Assembly: GCA_038214535.1 (NCBI GenBank)
Contig: JBBQRS010000119.1
Location: forward strand, 1-14,666
DNA: 14,666 nucleotides
Direction of reading: 5' to 3'
Origin: JBBQRS01 sp038214535
Lineage (GTDB): Bacteria > Chloroflexota > Anaerolineae > CG2-30-64-16
The position numbers and the translations under genes were made by a program. The notes under the pieces were generated by a model. The model searched no databases. It saw only the letters and a program-made list of their open reading frames with translations, and was not told the DNA's origin. This document shows positions 6,704 to 13,770 of the stretch, piece by piece (position 1 is the stretch's first letter; every line of letters begins with the position of its first letter).

Positions 6704-6955
6704 ATGCTATTTCACATTACGCAGGTTCACACGCCGGAAACGTGCCCGTTGGGCGAAGGGGGATCGAATTCGCTCTTTGATCCAAACGTCGAGGGCGTCA
6801 AGCTGATCGGTCGGTATGGCGCCAATGCCGAACACATCCTGTTCTACATTGTCGAGGCGGAGGACTGGCAGACGTTGCAGCGGTTCCTCTTGCCGGGGTT
6901 CAAACGGGCCACCTGCAAGATTACGCCGGTCGGCGAACTGCCGGTTCAGCACTGA
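6704..6955 (+). CDS. Small DUF3303-like protein (83 aa)
   Basis: The protein starts MLFHITQVHTPETCP, continues with an NVEGVKLIGRYGANAEHILFYIVEAED segment (split here only as a pattern: a glycine-rich turn followed by a hydrophobic strand at 44-51), and ends GFKRATCKITPV. This resembles the short DUF3303-type ferredoxin-fold (dimeric alpha/beta barrel-like) proteins of unknown role. It has two cysteines, Cys14 and Cys71, and no signal peptide. The start is set by AAAGGAA at 6689-6695, 8 nt before the ATG. The open frame upstream to 6647 has no ribosome binding site and would overlap the predicted promoter. It appears to be a single-gene unit: a hairpin follows its stop, and mutL has its own promoter. 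Confidence 0.85.
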   Translation: MLFHITQVHTPETCPLGEGGSNSLFDPNVEGVKLIGRYGANAEHILFYIVEAEDWQTLQRFLLPGFKRATCKITPVGELPVQH

Positions 6956-6991
6956 CGCTCCGGGCAGACCAACCCGATAAACTGACCGTAG

Positions 6992-7021
6992 GCGCTCCTC
7001 GACGATCTAGCCGGGGAGCGC
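6992..7021 (+). terminator. Weak hairpin, possible terminator after the 83-aa gene
   Basis: GCGCTCC (6992-6998) and GGAGCGC (7015-7021) can form a 7-bp stem around a 16-nt loop. It is followed by TCACTTTAA, which is only slightly T-rich. The position, 37 nt after the stop codon and before the mutL promoter, fits a terminator, but the large loop and poor T-tract keep confidence low. Confidence 0.35.
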
Positions 7022-7038
7022 TCACTTTAAGGCGCGTC

Positions 7039-7067
7039 TCGTCATTCCGCCGCGCGCGTGATAGAAT
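7039..7067 (+). promoter_or_regulatory. Extended -10 promoter of mutL, probably giving a leaderless mRNA
   Basis: TGATAGAAT (7059-7067) is an extended -10 element (TGn plus TAGAAT). A 4-of-6 match to the -35 (TCGTCA, 7039-7044) lies 17 nt upstream. The -10 ends 6 nt before the mutL ATG at 7074, so transcription should start at or next to the A of the start codon. No Shine-Dalgarno sequence is present before the ATG. Confidence 0.6.
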
Positions 7068-7073
7068 CCGCCT

Positions 7074-8858
7074 ATGCCAATCCGCATTCTCGAACCCAGG
7101 GTCGCGGCGCAGATCGCCGCGGGCGAAGTCATCGAACGTCCGGCTTCGGTCGTCAAGGAACTGCTGGAAAACAGCATTGACGCGGATGCCCGCGACATCC
7201 GCGTGGAAATCCGCGAGGGTGGCCGGGCGCTCATTCGCGTCCACGACGACGGCATGGGGATTCCTTCTATCGAAGCCGGCCTCGCCTTTCAACGCCACGC
7301 AACCAGCAAGATATCCTCGCTGGAGGACCTCGATCACCTGCAGACGCTGGGGTTTCGCGGTGAAGCGTTGGCGAGCATCGCGGCCGTCGCCCAGGTGACG
7401 CTGCTCACGCATCGCGACGGCGAAGACGTCGGCGCGCTTCTGCGCATGGTAGACGGCCGCGAAGCGGCGCACGAACCCTACGGCGGCGCGACGGGCACGG
7501 TGCTAACGGTCGAAAATCTTTTCGCCGCCATGCCGGCGCGGCTCAAGTTCCTCAAGCAACCCACGACCGAGGCAGGCCTGATCCAGCAGATCGTCACGCG
7601 TTACGCCCTAGCCTACCCAGACCGGCGGTTCAATCTGGTCAGCGACGGACGGCTGCTCTTTCAATCCACAGGCAGCGGCAAGCTCTTCGATGCGCTGATG
7701 CGCGTCTACGGCCTGGAGATGGCGAAGCAAATGCTGCCGGTCGGCAACCCCGCGGGGGAAGACGTGGGCCGGCCCGCGTCGGCGATTCGCGTCTCCGGCT
7801 ACGTCGGCATCCCAGAACTGCACCGCAGCAACCGCAGCTACATCACCCTGTTCGTCAATCGCCGCTGGTTCCAGGATACCTCCCTCGCATACAGCGTCAT
7901 TCAGGCCTATCACACCTGGCTGCCGACGGGCCGCTATCCGGTCGGCGTCCTCTTCATTGACGTAGACCCCGCCGAGGTAGACGTGAATGTGCATCCGACG
8001 AAGGCCGAAGTGCGCTTCCGCGACGCGCACGCCGTCTTCGGCGCGGTCCAGCGCGCCGTGCGCGAAGCCCTGCTCGCCCACGCGCCCGTGCCGCAAGTGC
8101 AAACCTCATCAGAGACACCCGCGCCCTGGAACACGCCGGAGCAATGGTCGGTCCGCCGCGAGGCGTTGCTGGGGGCGGGACGCAGCGCCTTCCCATCGGC
8201 GCAAGGCCAGTATCCCCTCACCGCGCCGGACGCCGGGGTGGAATCCGCGGACCTACCGGAGGTGAGCGCCGCGCCGCCATTGATCCCTCTTTTAAGGGTG
8301 CTCGGGCAGATGGGCGCGACCTACATCGTCGCGGAAGGCCCCGACGGCATGTATCTCATTGATCAGCACGCCGCCCACGAACGCATCCTGTACGAGCAGT
8401 TCATGGCGCAACATGCCCGCGATGGCCTGACCGTGCAGGCGCTGCTGGAGCCGCTGGTCGTGCAGGTCAGCCCACAGCAAGAGCCGATCATTGCCGAGTC
8501 GCTGGAAGCGCTCAATGAGTGGGGCATCGGCATCGAGCCGTTCGGCCCCGGCAGCTACGTCGTGCGGCGCGTCCCCGCCATCCTCAGCCGGGGCGACCCG
8601 CAGGCCGCCATCGCGGAAATTCTCGACGACCTGGCGCTGGAAGCCAACCCGCTGGACACCGGACGCGAGGCTGCGCTCGTCACCATGATCTGCAAACGCG
8701 CAGCGATCAAGGGTGGGCAACCCCTGGCAATGGCTGAAATGCAGGAGTTAGTATACCAACTCGAAGCCTGTCGTTCGCCGCGCACGTGCCCGCACGGGCG
8801 GCCCACCATGCTCTACCTCAGCGCCGCTGACCTGGCCGGCCGGTTCGAACGAACGTAA
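7074..8858 (+). CDS. mutL: DNA mismatch repair protein MutL (endonuclease type)
   Basis: MutL is the ATP-driven matchmaker that follows MutS mismatch recognition. The 594-aa product has a complete GHKL ATPase domain: Glu29 and Asn33 in KELLENSIDA, HDDGMGI (57-63), ATSK (76-79), GFRGEAL (93-99) and Lys310 in NVHPTKAEVRF. A variable linker (about 335-400) leads to the dimerisation/endonuclease domain with DQHAAHERILYE (430-441), CKRAAIKGG (540-548) and CPHGRP (572-577). The DQHA(X)2E(X)4E motif marks a nicking MutL, as in bacteria lacking MutH. Length and motifs indicate an intact gene. The ATG at 7074 is fixed by the conserved N-terminus IRILEPRVAAQIAAGEVIERP (split motif at 3-23). No mutS is next to it. 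Translation is probably from a leaderless message. Confidence 0.97.
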   Translation: MPIRILEPRVAAQIAAGEVIERPASVVKELLENSIDADARDIRVEIREGGRALIRVHDDGMGIPSIEAGLAFQRHATSKISSLEDLDHLQTLGFRGEALASIAAVAQVTLLTHRDGEDVGALLRMVDGREAAHEPYGGATGTVLTVENLFAAMPARLKFLKQPTTEAGLIQQIVTRYALAYPDRRFNLVSDGRLLFQSTGSGKLFDALMRVYGLEMAKQMLPVGNPAGEDVGRPASAIRVSGYVGIPELHRSNRSYITLFVNRRWFQDTSLAYSVIQAYHTWLPTGRYPVGVLFIDVDPAEVDVNVHPTKAEVRFRDAHAVFGAVQRAVREALLAHAPVPQVQTSSETPAPWNTPEQWSVRREALLGAGRSAFPSAQGQYPLTAPDAGVESADLPEVSAAPPLIPLLRVLGQMGATYIVAEGPDGMYLIDQHAAHERILYEQFMAQHARDGLTVQALLEPLVVQVSPQQEPIIAESLEALNEWGIGIEPFGPGSYVVRRVPAILSRGDPQAAIAEILDDLALEANPLDTGREAALVTMICKRAAIKGGQPLAMAEMQELVYQLEACRSPRTCPHGRPTMLYLSAADLAGRFERT

Positions 8859-8896
8859 ATTCGGGGGGCAAATTCGTGTTTTTTGCGCTGCGCGTG

Positions 8897-8902
8897 TATA
8901 AT
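8897..8902 (+). promoter_or_regulatory. -10 element upstream of tig
   Basis: A perfect TATAAT lies in the 126-nt gap between mutL and tig. The -35 region is poor; the best candidate is TTCGTG at 8873-8878 with an 18-nt spacer. The start would be near 8909, giving a leader of about 75 nt. It is the likely main promoter for tig and perhaps clpP-clpX. Confidence 0.55.
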
Positions 8903-8940
8903 TACGAGAATTGCAGGGAATGCATCACGAGCCGCGTACC

Positions 8941-8988
8941 ATGGCGGCCTTTGGGCGTTTCCTCATTGAACCAAGGGGGATATCTTGA
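8941..8988 (+). other. Possible 15-codon leader ORF whose stop overlaps the tig start
   Basis: An ATG at 8941 opens a 15-codon frame (MAAFGRFLIEPRGIS) that ends at TGA 8986-8988. That stop overlaps the TTG start of tig at 8985-8987 in a TTGA arrangement. It lies inside the predicted tig leader. No good ribosome binding site precedes its ATG, so it may be chance. If translated, it would couple ribosomes to the weak TTG start. Confidence 0.2.
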
Positions 8989-10391
8989 CTGAACCGCTTA
9001 CCATCACGACTATCCGGCGCGACGACAACCAGCTCGATATGACCATCATGTTGGGGCCGGAACGGACCGAACAGGCCTTGCAACGTGCCGCGCGCATCGT
9101 ATCCAAGCGCGCGCGGATTCCGGGGTATCGGCCCGGCAAAGCGCCATATGCAACCGTCTTGCGGATGTTCGGGCGCGACGCCGTCCTGGGTGAAGTCCTG
9201 GACGAACTGGGCCAGGAAGTCTTCGAAGAGGCGCTGGAACAGGAAAAGCTGGAACCTTACGCCCAGGCCGAGTTGGAAGACGTCGAGATGGACCCGGTGG
9301 CCTTCAAGCTGGTGGTCCCGCTGCCACCCACGGTGGAACTCGGAGACTATCGCACCTTGCGCGTCGAAACGCCCGAAGCGGCCGTCACTGAGACCGACGT
9401 GGATGCGTTCGTGGCTCAGCAGTTGAATCAGCGCGCGACCTGGCAGGCCGTCGAACGCCCCGCCGAGATCGGCGACCGCGTGGTCGTGGATATCGTAGGC
9501 ACGGTCGGCGAAGACAAGATCATGGAGAACACCGACTGGGAAATCACCCTGCGAGAAGAATCCGGGTGGCTGCCCGGCTTCGATGAGGCTTTCGTGGACC
9601 TGAGCGCGGGCGATCAAAAGTCGTTCACCCTGACCTACCCCGAAGAGTCGGCTTCGCGCTACAAGGGCCAGACGGCCACCTTCGAGGCGATCGTCAAGGA
9701 AGTGCGCGCCAAGGTCCAGCCGGAACTCACCGACGAGATGGTCGCCGAATGGGGCGAGTACACCGACATCGCCGATTTCCGCGCGAAGAAGTTGGCCGAA
9801 CTCAAAGAAGCCGGCGAACGCCGCGCCGAATCGGAGTTGGTTGACGTGGCAGTCAATGCCCTCGTCGAACAGGCGACCTTCGGTTATCCGCCCGTGGCCA
9901 TCGAGCGCGAGGTCAACGACATCCTGCTCGACCTGCAACGCCGCGTCACCGGCGCGGGTTACTCCCTCGAAGACTTCTTGCGCCTGCAAGGCACTTCGAT
10001 CGAGAAGTATCGCGCCCAGGTGCGCCCGGCCGCCGAAAATCGGCTCAAGGCGCAGCTTGCCATGAACAAGTTGGCCGAAGCCGAAAAGATCGAAGTTAGC
10101 ACGGAAGAGAACCAGGCGGAACTTCAAAGGCTGCTCGATACTACGGAGAACGAAGAGCAAGCCGAGGCTATGCGAGAAGTGTTCGGCTCCGAGCAAGGGC
10201 TACACCTCCTGTATCACGACGTCATGAACCGCAAGACGATCGAGCGCCTGCGCGAAATCGTCACCGGGGTTGCGCCTGCTGCGCCGGAAGCGGTCAAGAC
10301 CGAAGAAACTGCGGTTGAAGCGCCGGCGGAAACGCCCGTCGCGGAAGAAGCGAGCGCCGAGGCAGCCTCGGAATCCACCGACGCGGCATAA
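8985..10391 (+). CDS. tig: Trigger factor, ribosome-associated chaperone
   Basis: Trigger factor binds the ribosome exit tunnel and shields nascent chains. The 468-aa product has the N-terminal ribosome-binding domain with the signature IPGYRPGKAP (45-54). An FKBP-like PPIase domain follows at about 155-245 (GDRVVVDIVGTV, then GWLPGFDEAFVDLSAGD), and then the long helical C-terminal chaperone domain. It ends in an Ala/Glu/Pro-rich acidic tail of about 40 residues (429-468) that is not part of the core fold and is probably disordered. The start is a TTG preceded by AAGGGGGA (8973-8980). An upstream ATG at 8941 is out of frame. It is followed by clpP after 100 nt, the common tig-clpP-clpX order. 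Confidence 0.96.
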   Translation: MTEPLTITTIRRDDNQLDMTIMLGPERTEQALQRAARIVSKRARIPGYRPGKAPYATVLRMFGRDAVLGEVLDELGQEVFEEALEQEKLEPYAQAELEDVEMDPVAFKLVVPLPPTVELGDYRTLRVETPEAAVTETDVDAFVAQQLNQRATWQAVERPAEIGDRVVVDIVGTVGEDKIMENTDWEITLREESGWLPGFDEAFVDLSAGDQKSFTLTYPEESASRYKGQTATFEAIVKEVRAKVQPELTDEMVAEWGEYTDIADFRAKKLAELKEAGERRAESELVDVAVNALVEQATFGYPPVAIEREVNDILLDLQRRVTGAGYSLEDFLRLQGTSIEKYRAQVRPAAENRLKAQLAMNKLAEAEKIEVSTEENQAELQRLLDTTENEEQAEAMREVFGSEQGLHLLYHDVMNRKTIERLREIVTGVAPAAPEAVKTEETAVEAPAETPVAEEASAEAASESTDAA

Positions 10392-10491
10392 AGCTTACTG
10401 TCATCCGGGCGATCTTCAGTTTTAGTTGTTACATAAATTCGCGCGTGGTCAGGCCGGCCCGGACCATGCTTTATCAAAGGGAAGATTTGTA

Positions 10492-11112
10492 ATGAGCGAT
10501 CAGAACTACACCCCGCAATCGTTGATCCCGATGGTCATCGAGACCTCGGGCCGCGGCGAACGCGCCTTCGACATCTACTCACTCCTGCTCAAGGAGCGTA
10601 TCGTTTTTCTCGGTACGCCGATCAACGACCAGGTCGCCAACGTCATCGTGGCGCAGCTCCTGTTCCTCGACCGGGAAGACCCCGAAAAAGATATCCAACT
10701 CTACATCAACTCGCCGGGCGGCCAGGTCTATTCTGGCATGGCGATTTACGACACCATGCAGCTCGTCCGCGCCCCGATCAGCACCATCGCGGTGGGCGTG
10801 ACGGCCAGCTTCGGCACCCTGCTGTTGACGGCGGGCACGAAGGGCAAACGTTATGCGCTGCCCCATGCAACCATTCACATGCACCAACCTCTGGGCGGCG
10901 CGCAGGGCCAGGCCACGGAAATCGAAATCCAGGCCCGCGAAATCCTGCGCCTCCGCGAGGACTTGAACGGCATCCTGGCGCACCACACCGGCCAACCGAT
11001 CGCACGCATCCAGGAAGACACCGAGCGAGATCGCTACATGAATGCCGAACAGGCCAAGGAATACGGCCTGATTGACGAAGTGCTGAACCCGGCGACGGTC
11101 CACAAAGGATAA
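10492..11112 (+). CDS. clpP: ClpP, ATP-dependent Clp protease proteolytic subunit
   Basis: ClpP forms the two-ring tetradecameric serine protease chamber fed by ClpX. The 206-aa product carries the full catalytic triad: Ser106 in GVTASFGT, His131 in HMHQPLGG and Asp180 in TERDRYM. It also has the substrate-groove segment INSPGGQVYSG (72-82). The residues after the active serine (ASFGT) differ from the commoner ASMGA; I believe this form occurs in Chloroflexota ClpPs. The start ATG is set by AAAGGGAAG (10476-10484) and by the usual N-terminus LIPMVIE. An upstream in-frame ATG at 10426 lacks these. The stop is 8 nt before clpX, so the two are co-expressed. Confidence 0.97.
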   Translation: MSDQNYTPQSLIPMVIETSGRGERAFDIYSLLLKERIVFLGTPINDQVANVIVAQLLFLDREDPEKDIQLYINSPGGQVYSGMAIYDTMQLVRAPISTIAVGVTASFGTLLLTAGTKGKRYALPHATIHMHQPLGGAQGQATEIEIQAREILRLREDLNGILAHHTGQPIARIQEDTERDRYMNAEQAKEYGLIDEVLNPATVHKG

Positions 11113-11120
11113 ATAGAGCC

Positions 11121-12422
11121 GTGACAGGCAAAGACCAGCTCGACGTGCAACGATGTTCTTTCTGCCACCGCGACCAGAGCCAGGTGCGCCGGCTGATCGC
11201 GGGGCCTGAGAGCGCATACATCTGCGACGAGTGTGTCGTCCTCTGCCAGGAAGTGTTGGAAGAGGATAACATCGAACTGACGACCACGCTGCCCGGCACG
11301 CTGTGGCGATTGATCCCGCCACGCGAGATCATGGCGCAGTTGGACGAGTACGTCATCGGGCAGATGCGGGCCAAGAAAGTGCTCTCCGTCGCGGTGTACA
11401 ATCACTACAAACGCATCGCCGGCGGGCGGCGTCACGATGACGTCGAGCTGGAGAAGAGCAACATCCTGCTCATCGGGCCGACGGGCTGCGGTAAGACGCT
11501 GCTGGCGCGCACGCTGGCGCGCGTCCTGGATGTGCCGTTCACCATCGCCGACGCCACCGGGCTGACCGAAGCCGGTTACGTGGGCGAAGATGTCGAGAAC
11601 ATCCTGGTGCAACTGCTCCAGGCCGCCGATTGGGATGTCGAACGGGCCGCCGTCGGCATCGTCTACGTGGATGAGATTGACAAAATCGCCCGCAAGAGCG
11701 GCGACAACCCGTCCATCACGCGCGATGTCTCCGGCGAGGGCGTACAGCAGGCGCTCCTCAAGATCATCGAAGGCACCATCGCCAACGTGCCGCCGCAAGG
11801 CGGGCGCAAACACCCCAGCCAGGAATTCGTCCGACTGGACACGCGTAACATCCTCTTCATCTGCGGCGGCGCGTTCTCCGGGCTGGAGGACGTGGTGGGC
11901 CAGCGGGTGGGCGCGAAAGGCCGGGTCGGTTTCCAGAGGCCCGGCGAGATCATCACAAACAAAGAGGCGCAAACCTCCCACCTGCTCCAGCAGGTGATCA
12001 GCGACGACTTGTTGCAATACGGCATGATCCCTGAGTTCGTGGGCCGCCTGCCGATGACCGTCAGCGTGGATCCGTTGGACGAGGACGCGCTGGTCGCCGT
12101 GCTGACGGAACCCAAGAACGCCATCGTCAAGCAGTTCAAGCGCCTGTTTGAACTGGACGGCGTTGAACTGCTCTTCACGCCGGAGGCGCTGCGCGCCGCG
12201 GCGCGCGACGCCCTGAAGCTGAAGACCGGCGCGCGCGGTCTGCGCACCATCATTGAGCGCGTGCTGCTTGAAGTGATGTACGAGATCCCCTCCCGCCCCG
12301 AAATCGTCAAGTGCGTCGTCAACGCCGAGTGCATCACGCTGGGGACGCCCCCGTTGCTGTTGATGCACGGCGGCCGCGCGGTCGCCTGGGGCGAAGCGGA
12401 GACGGCAGAAAAATCGGCCTGA
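11121..12422 (+). CDS. clpX: ClpX, AAA+ unfoldase of the ClpXP protease
   Basis: ClpX recognises tagged or specific substrates, unfolds them and feeds them to ClpP. The 433-aa product has the N-terminal zinc-binding domain (Cys12, Cys15, Cys35, Cys38), Walker A GPTGCGKT (119-126), pore loop GYVG (152-155), Walker B IVYVDEID (180-187), the RKH loop (229-231), the ClpP-docking loop with VGF (269-271, in place of the usual IGF) and sensor 2 GARGLR (370-375). All key residues are present. It starts at GTG. The likely Shine-Dalgarno AAAGGA (11104-11109) lies within the last codons of clpP, so the two genes are tightly linked. Confidence 0.97.
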   Translation: MTGKDQLDVQRCSFCHRDQSQVRRLIAGPESAYICDECVVLCQEVLEEDNIELTTTLPGTLWRLIPPREIMAQLDEYVIGQMRAKKVLSVAVYNHYKRIAGGRRHDDVELEKSNILLIGPTGCGKTLLARTLARVLDVPFTIADATGLTEAGYVGEDVENILVQLLQAADWDVERAAVGIVYVDEIDKIARKSGDNPSITRDVSGEGVQQALLKIIEGTIANVPPQGGRKHPSQEFVRLDTRNILFICGGAFSGLEDVVGQRVGAKGRVGFQRPGEIITNKEAQTSHLLQQVISDDLLQYGMIPEFVGRLPMTVSVDPLDEDALVAVLTEPKNAIVKQFKRLFELDGVELLFTPEALRAAARDALKLKTGARGLRTIIERVLLEVMYEIPSRPEIVKCVVNAECITLGTPPLLLMHGGRAVAWGEAETAEKSA

Positions 12423-12451
12423 CGAACCGGCGTGTTGTTCGACTCAAAAGA

Positions 12452-12488
12452 AAACCCGGTTTCCGGCTTCGCCGTAGAAACCGGGTTT
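12452..12488. terminator. Composite hairpin between clpX and moaC
   Basis: AAACCCGGTTTC (12452-12463) and GAAACCGGGTTT (12477-12488) form a perfect 12-bp outer stem. Inside it CGGC-TTC-GCCG (12464-12474) forms a second short stem. It begins 30 nt after the clpX stop. Only a modest T content follows (CTGTATCAT), so it may be a terminator for tig-clpPX, a dispersed repeat, or both. The moaC ribosome binding site AGGGA (12498-12502) comes just after it. Confidence 0.6.
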
Positions 12489-12509
12489 CTGTATCATAGG
12501 GAATAACTC

Positions 12510-13007
12510 ATGACCGAACTGACCCATCTGGATGCCGACGGCCAGGCGCGCATGGTGGATGTGGGCGCGAAGGCCGAGACAGAGCGCATCGCTATCGCGG
12601 CCGGGCGCGTGCGGATGCGCCCCGAGACGCTCGACGCGCTGCGCCGGGGCAATCTGCCCAAGGGCGACGTGCTGGGCGCGGCGCGCATCGCCGGCATCAT
12701 GGCCGCCAAGCGCACCTCCGAACTGATCCCCCTCTGCCATCCGCTGCTCCTCTCTGGCGTGACGCTCGATTTCGCGTTCGACGAAGACGCGAGCGCGGTG
12801 GAAATCCGCGCGACCGTCCGCTGCAAGGGACAGACGGGCGTCGAGATGGAAGCATTGACGGCCGTCAGCATCGCAGCGTTGACGATCTACGACATGGCGA
12901 AAGCCGTGGAACGCGGCATGGTGATCGGCGACATCCGCCTGCTGGAGAAGCGCGGCGGCAAGAGCGGCGTGTGGACGCCAGACGGTGAAACGGGAGGGAA
13001 CGCATGA
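12510..13007 (+). CDS. moaC: MoaC, cyclic pyranopterin monophosphate synthase
   Basis: MoaC converts the MoaA product 3',8-cyclo-7,8-dihydro-GTP to cyclic pyranopterin monophosphate, the first stable intermediate of molybdenum cofactor synthesis. The 165-aa product is full length, and its key residues fall at the same numbers as in the E. coli enzyme: Lys51 in PKGDVL, His77 in IPLCHPL, Glu112-Met113-Glu114 in GVEMEALTAVS, Asp128 and Lys131 in IYDMAKAV. The glycine-rich end GGKSG (149-153) is also typical. The ATG is preceded by AGGGA. The stop overlaps the moaDE start in ATGA (13004-13007), indicating coupled translation. Confidence 0.97.
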   Translation: MTELTHLDADGQARMVDVGAKAETERIAIAAGRVRMRPETLDALRRGNLPKGDVLGAARIAGIMAAKRTSELIPLCHPLLLSGVTLDFAFDEDASAVEIRATVRCKGQTGVEMEALTAVSIAALTIYDMAKAVERGMVIGDIRLLEKRGGKSGVWTPDGETGGNA

Positions 13008-13681
13008 CCAAAATCAAAATACGCGCCTTCGCGGGCCTGCGTGATGCGCTGGGAACAGGCGCTTTCGAGTTCACCGCGGCGGATAGTTCCGACATTGATG
13101 CCCTGCTCGCGCAGTTAGCTATCGCCTACCCCTCCGCCGACCTGCCGAACAAGCATTTCAGCGTGGCCGTCAACCGTCAATATTGCGAGCACAGCACGAT
13201 CCTCAAAGAGGGCGACGAAGTGGCCCTCATCCCGCCGGTCAGCGGCGGCGCGGGCAACAACTTCGAGGTCACGGCGCAACCCATCTCGCTGGATGAGGTT
13301 GCACGTCGGGTGGCGGCTCCCGACCGCGGTGGAATTACTCTCTTTGCGGGAACTGTGCGCGGCGTTACCGGCGAAATGACCACCGATTATTTAGAATACG
13401 AAGCATACGCGGAGATGGCGGAACCGGCGCTGGCGGGCATCGCCGCCGAGGCGCAGGCGCGCTGGCCCGAGATCACCGCCGTGAGCGTCGTCCATCGGGT
13501 GGGCCGGCTGGAAGTTGGGGATATCGCGGTGGCGGTCGCCGTGGCCGCGTCGCACCGGCGCGACACGTTTGACGCCTGCCGCTACGTGATTGACCGGATC
13601 AAGCAGGACGCGCCGATCTGGAAGAAGGAAGTCGGGATGGACGGGGCCGTCTGGGTCGAAGGGCCGGAATCCATCGTATAG
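13004..13681 (+). CDS. MoaD-MoaE fusion, both subunits of molybdopterin synthase in one chain
   Basis: Molybdopterin synthase adds two sulfurs to cyclic pyranopterin monophosphate. Normally MoaD delivers sulfur on a free C-terminal Gly-Gly thiocarboxylate and MoaE holds the active site. Here residues 1-82 are a complete ubiquitin-like MoaD ending in PPVSGG (Gly81-Gly82), and residues about 87-225 are a complete MoaE. The MoaE part has HRVGRLEVGD (164-173), SHRR (183-186), Lys200 and PIWKKE (204-209) with the catalytic lysine Lys207. The Gly-Gly is followed by only AGNN before MoaE begins. For sulfur transfer the chain must be cut after Gly82, as reported for the MoaX fusion of Mycobacterium tuberculosis, which is cut at Gly82. 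A strong GGAGGG (12993-12998) and the 4-nt overlap with moaC support the start. Confidence 0.95.
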   Translation: MTKIKIRAFAGLRDALGTGAFEFTAADSSDIDALLAQLAIAYPSADLPNKHFSVAVNRQYCEHSTILKEGDEVALIPPVSGGAGNNFEVTAQPISLDEVARRVAAPDRGGITLFAGTVRGVTGEMTTDYLEYEAYAEMAEPALAGIAAEAQARWPEITAVSVVHRVGRLEVGDIAVAVAVAASHRRDTFDACRYVIDRIKQDAPIWKKEVGMDGAVWVEGPESIV

Positions 13682-13685
13682 TCCT

Positions 13686-13751
13686 CCCTTTGTAGTGACG
13701 GCTTCAGCCGTTCAGTTGACGCGAAGCGGCTGAAGCCGCCACTACAAAGGG
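13686..13751. repeat. 66-bp inverted repeat between moaDE and ldh
   Basis: The left arm (13686-13710, beginning CCCTTTGTAGTGACGG) and right arm (13727-13751, ending CCACTACAAAGGG) are 25-nt inverted copies with one mismatch around a 16-nt centre. Each arm also holds its own small palindrome (CGGCT-TC-AGCCG type). The element starts 4 nt after the moaDE stop and ends 19 nt before the ldh ATG. A degenerate half copy at 6541-6574 shows that it is dispersed. It may act as a bidirectional terminator or be a non-coding mobile (MITE- or REP-like) element. Confidence 0.75.
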
Positions 13752-13770
13752 ATTTTCACGGAGTATAACT

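Noticed and set aside
8925..10196. Long open frame (423 codons) on the minus strand opposite tig
   Set aside because: It is the antisense shadow of a certain gene in GC-rich DNA. Its translation has no recognisable motifs and it lacks a convincing ribosome binding site.
10426..10491. N-terminal extension of ClpP
   Set aside because: The ATG at 10492 has an excellent ribosome binding site and gives the standard length; the upstream start does not.
11034..12368. Long open frame (444 codons) on the minus strand opposite clpX
   Set aside because: Same reasoning: clpX is unambiguous, and the antisense product is rich in His/Arg/Gln/Asp as expected from reversed codons.
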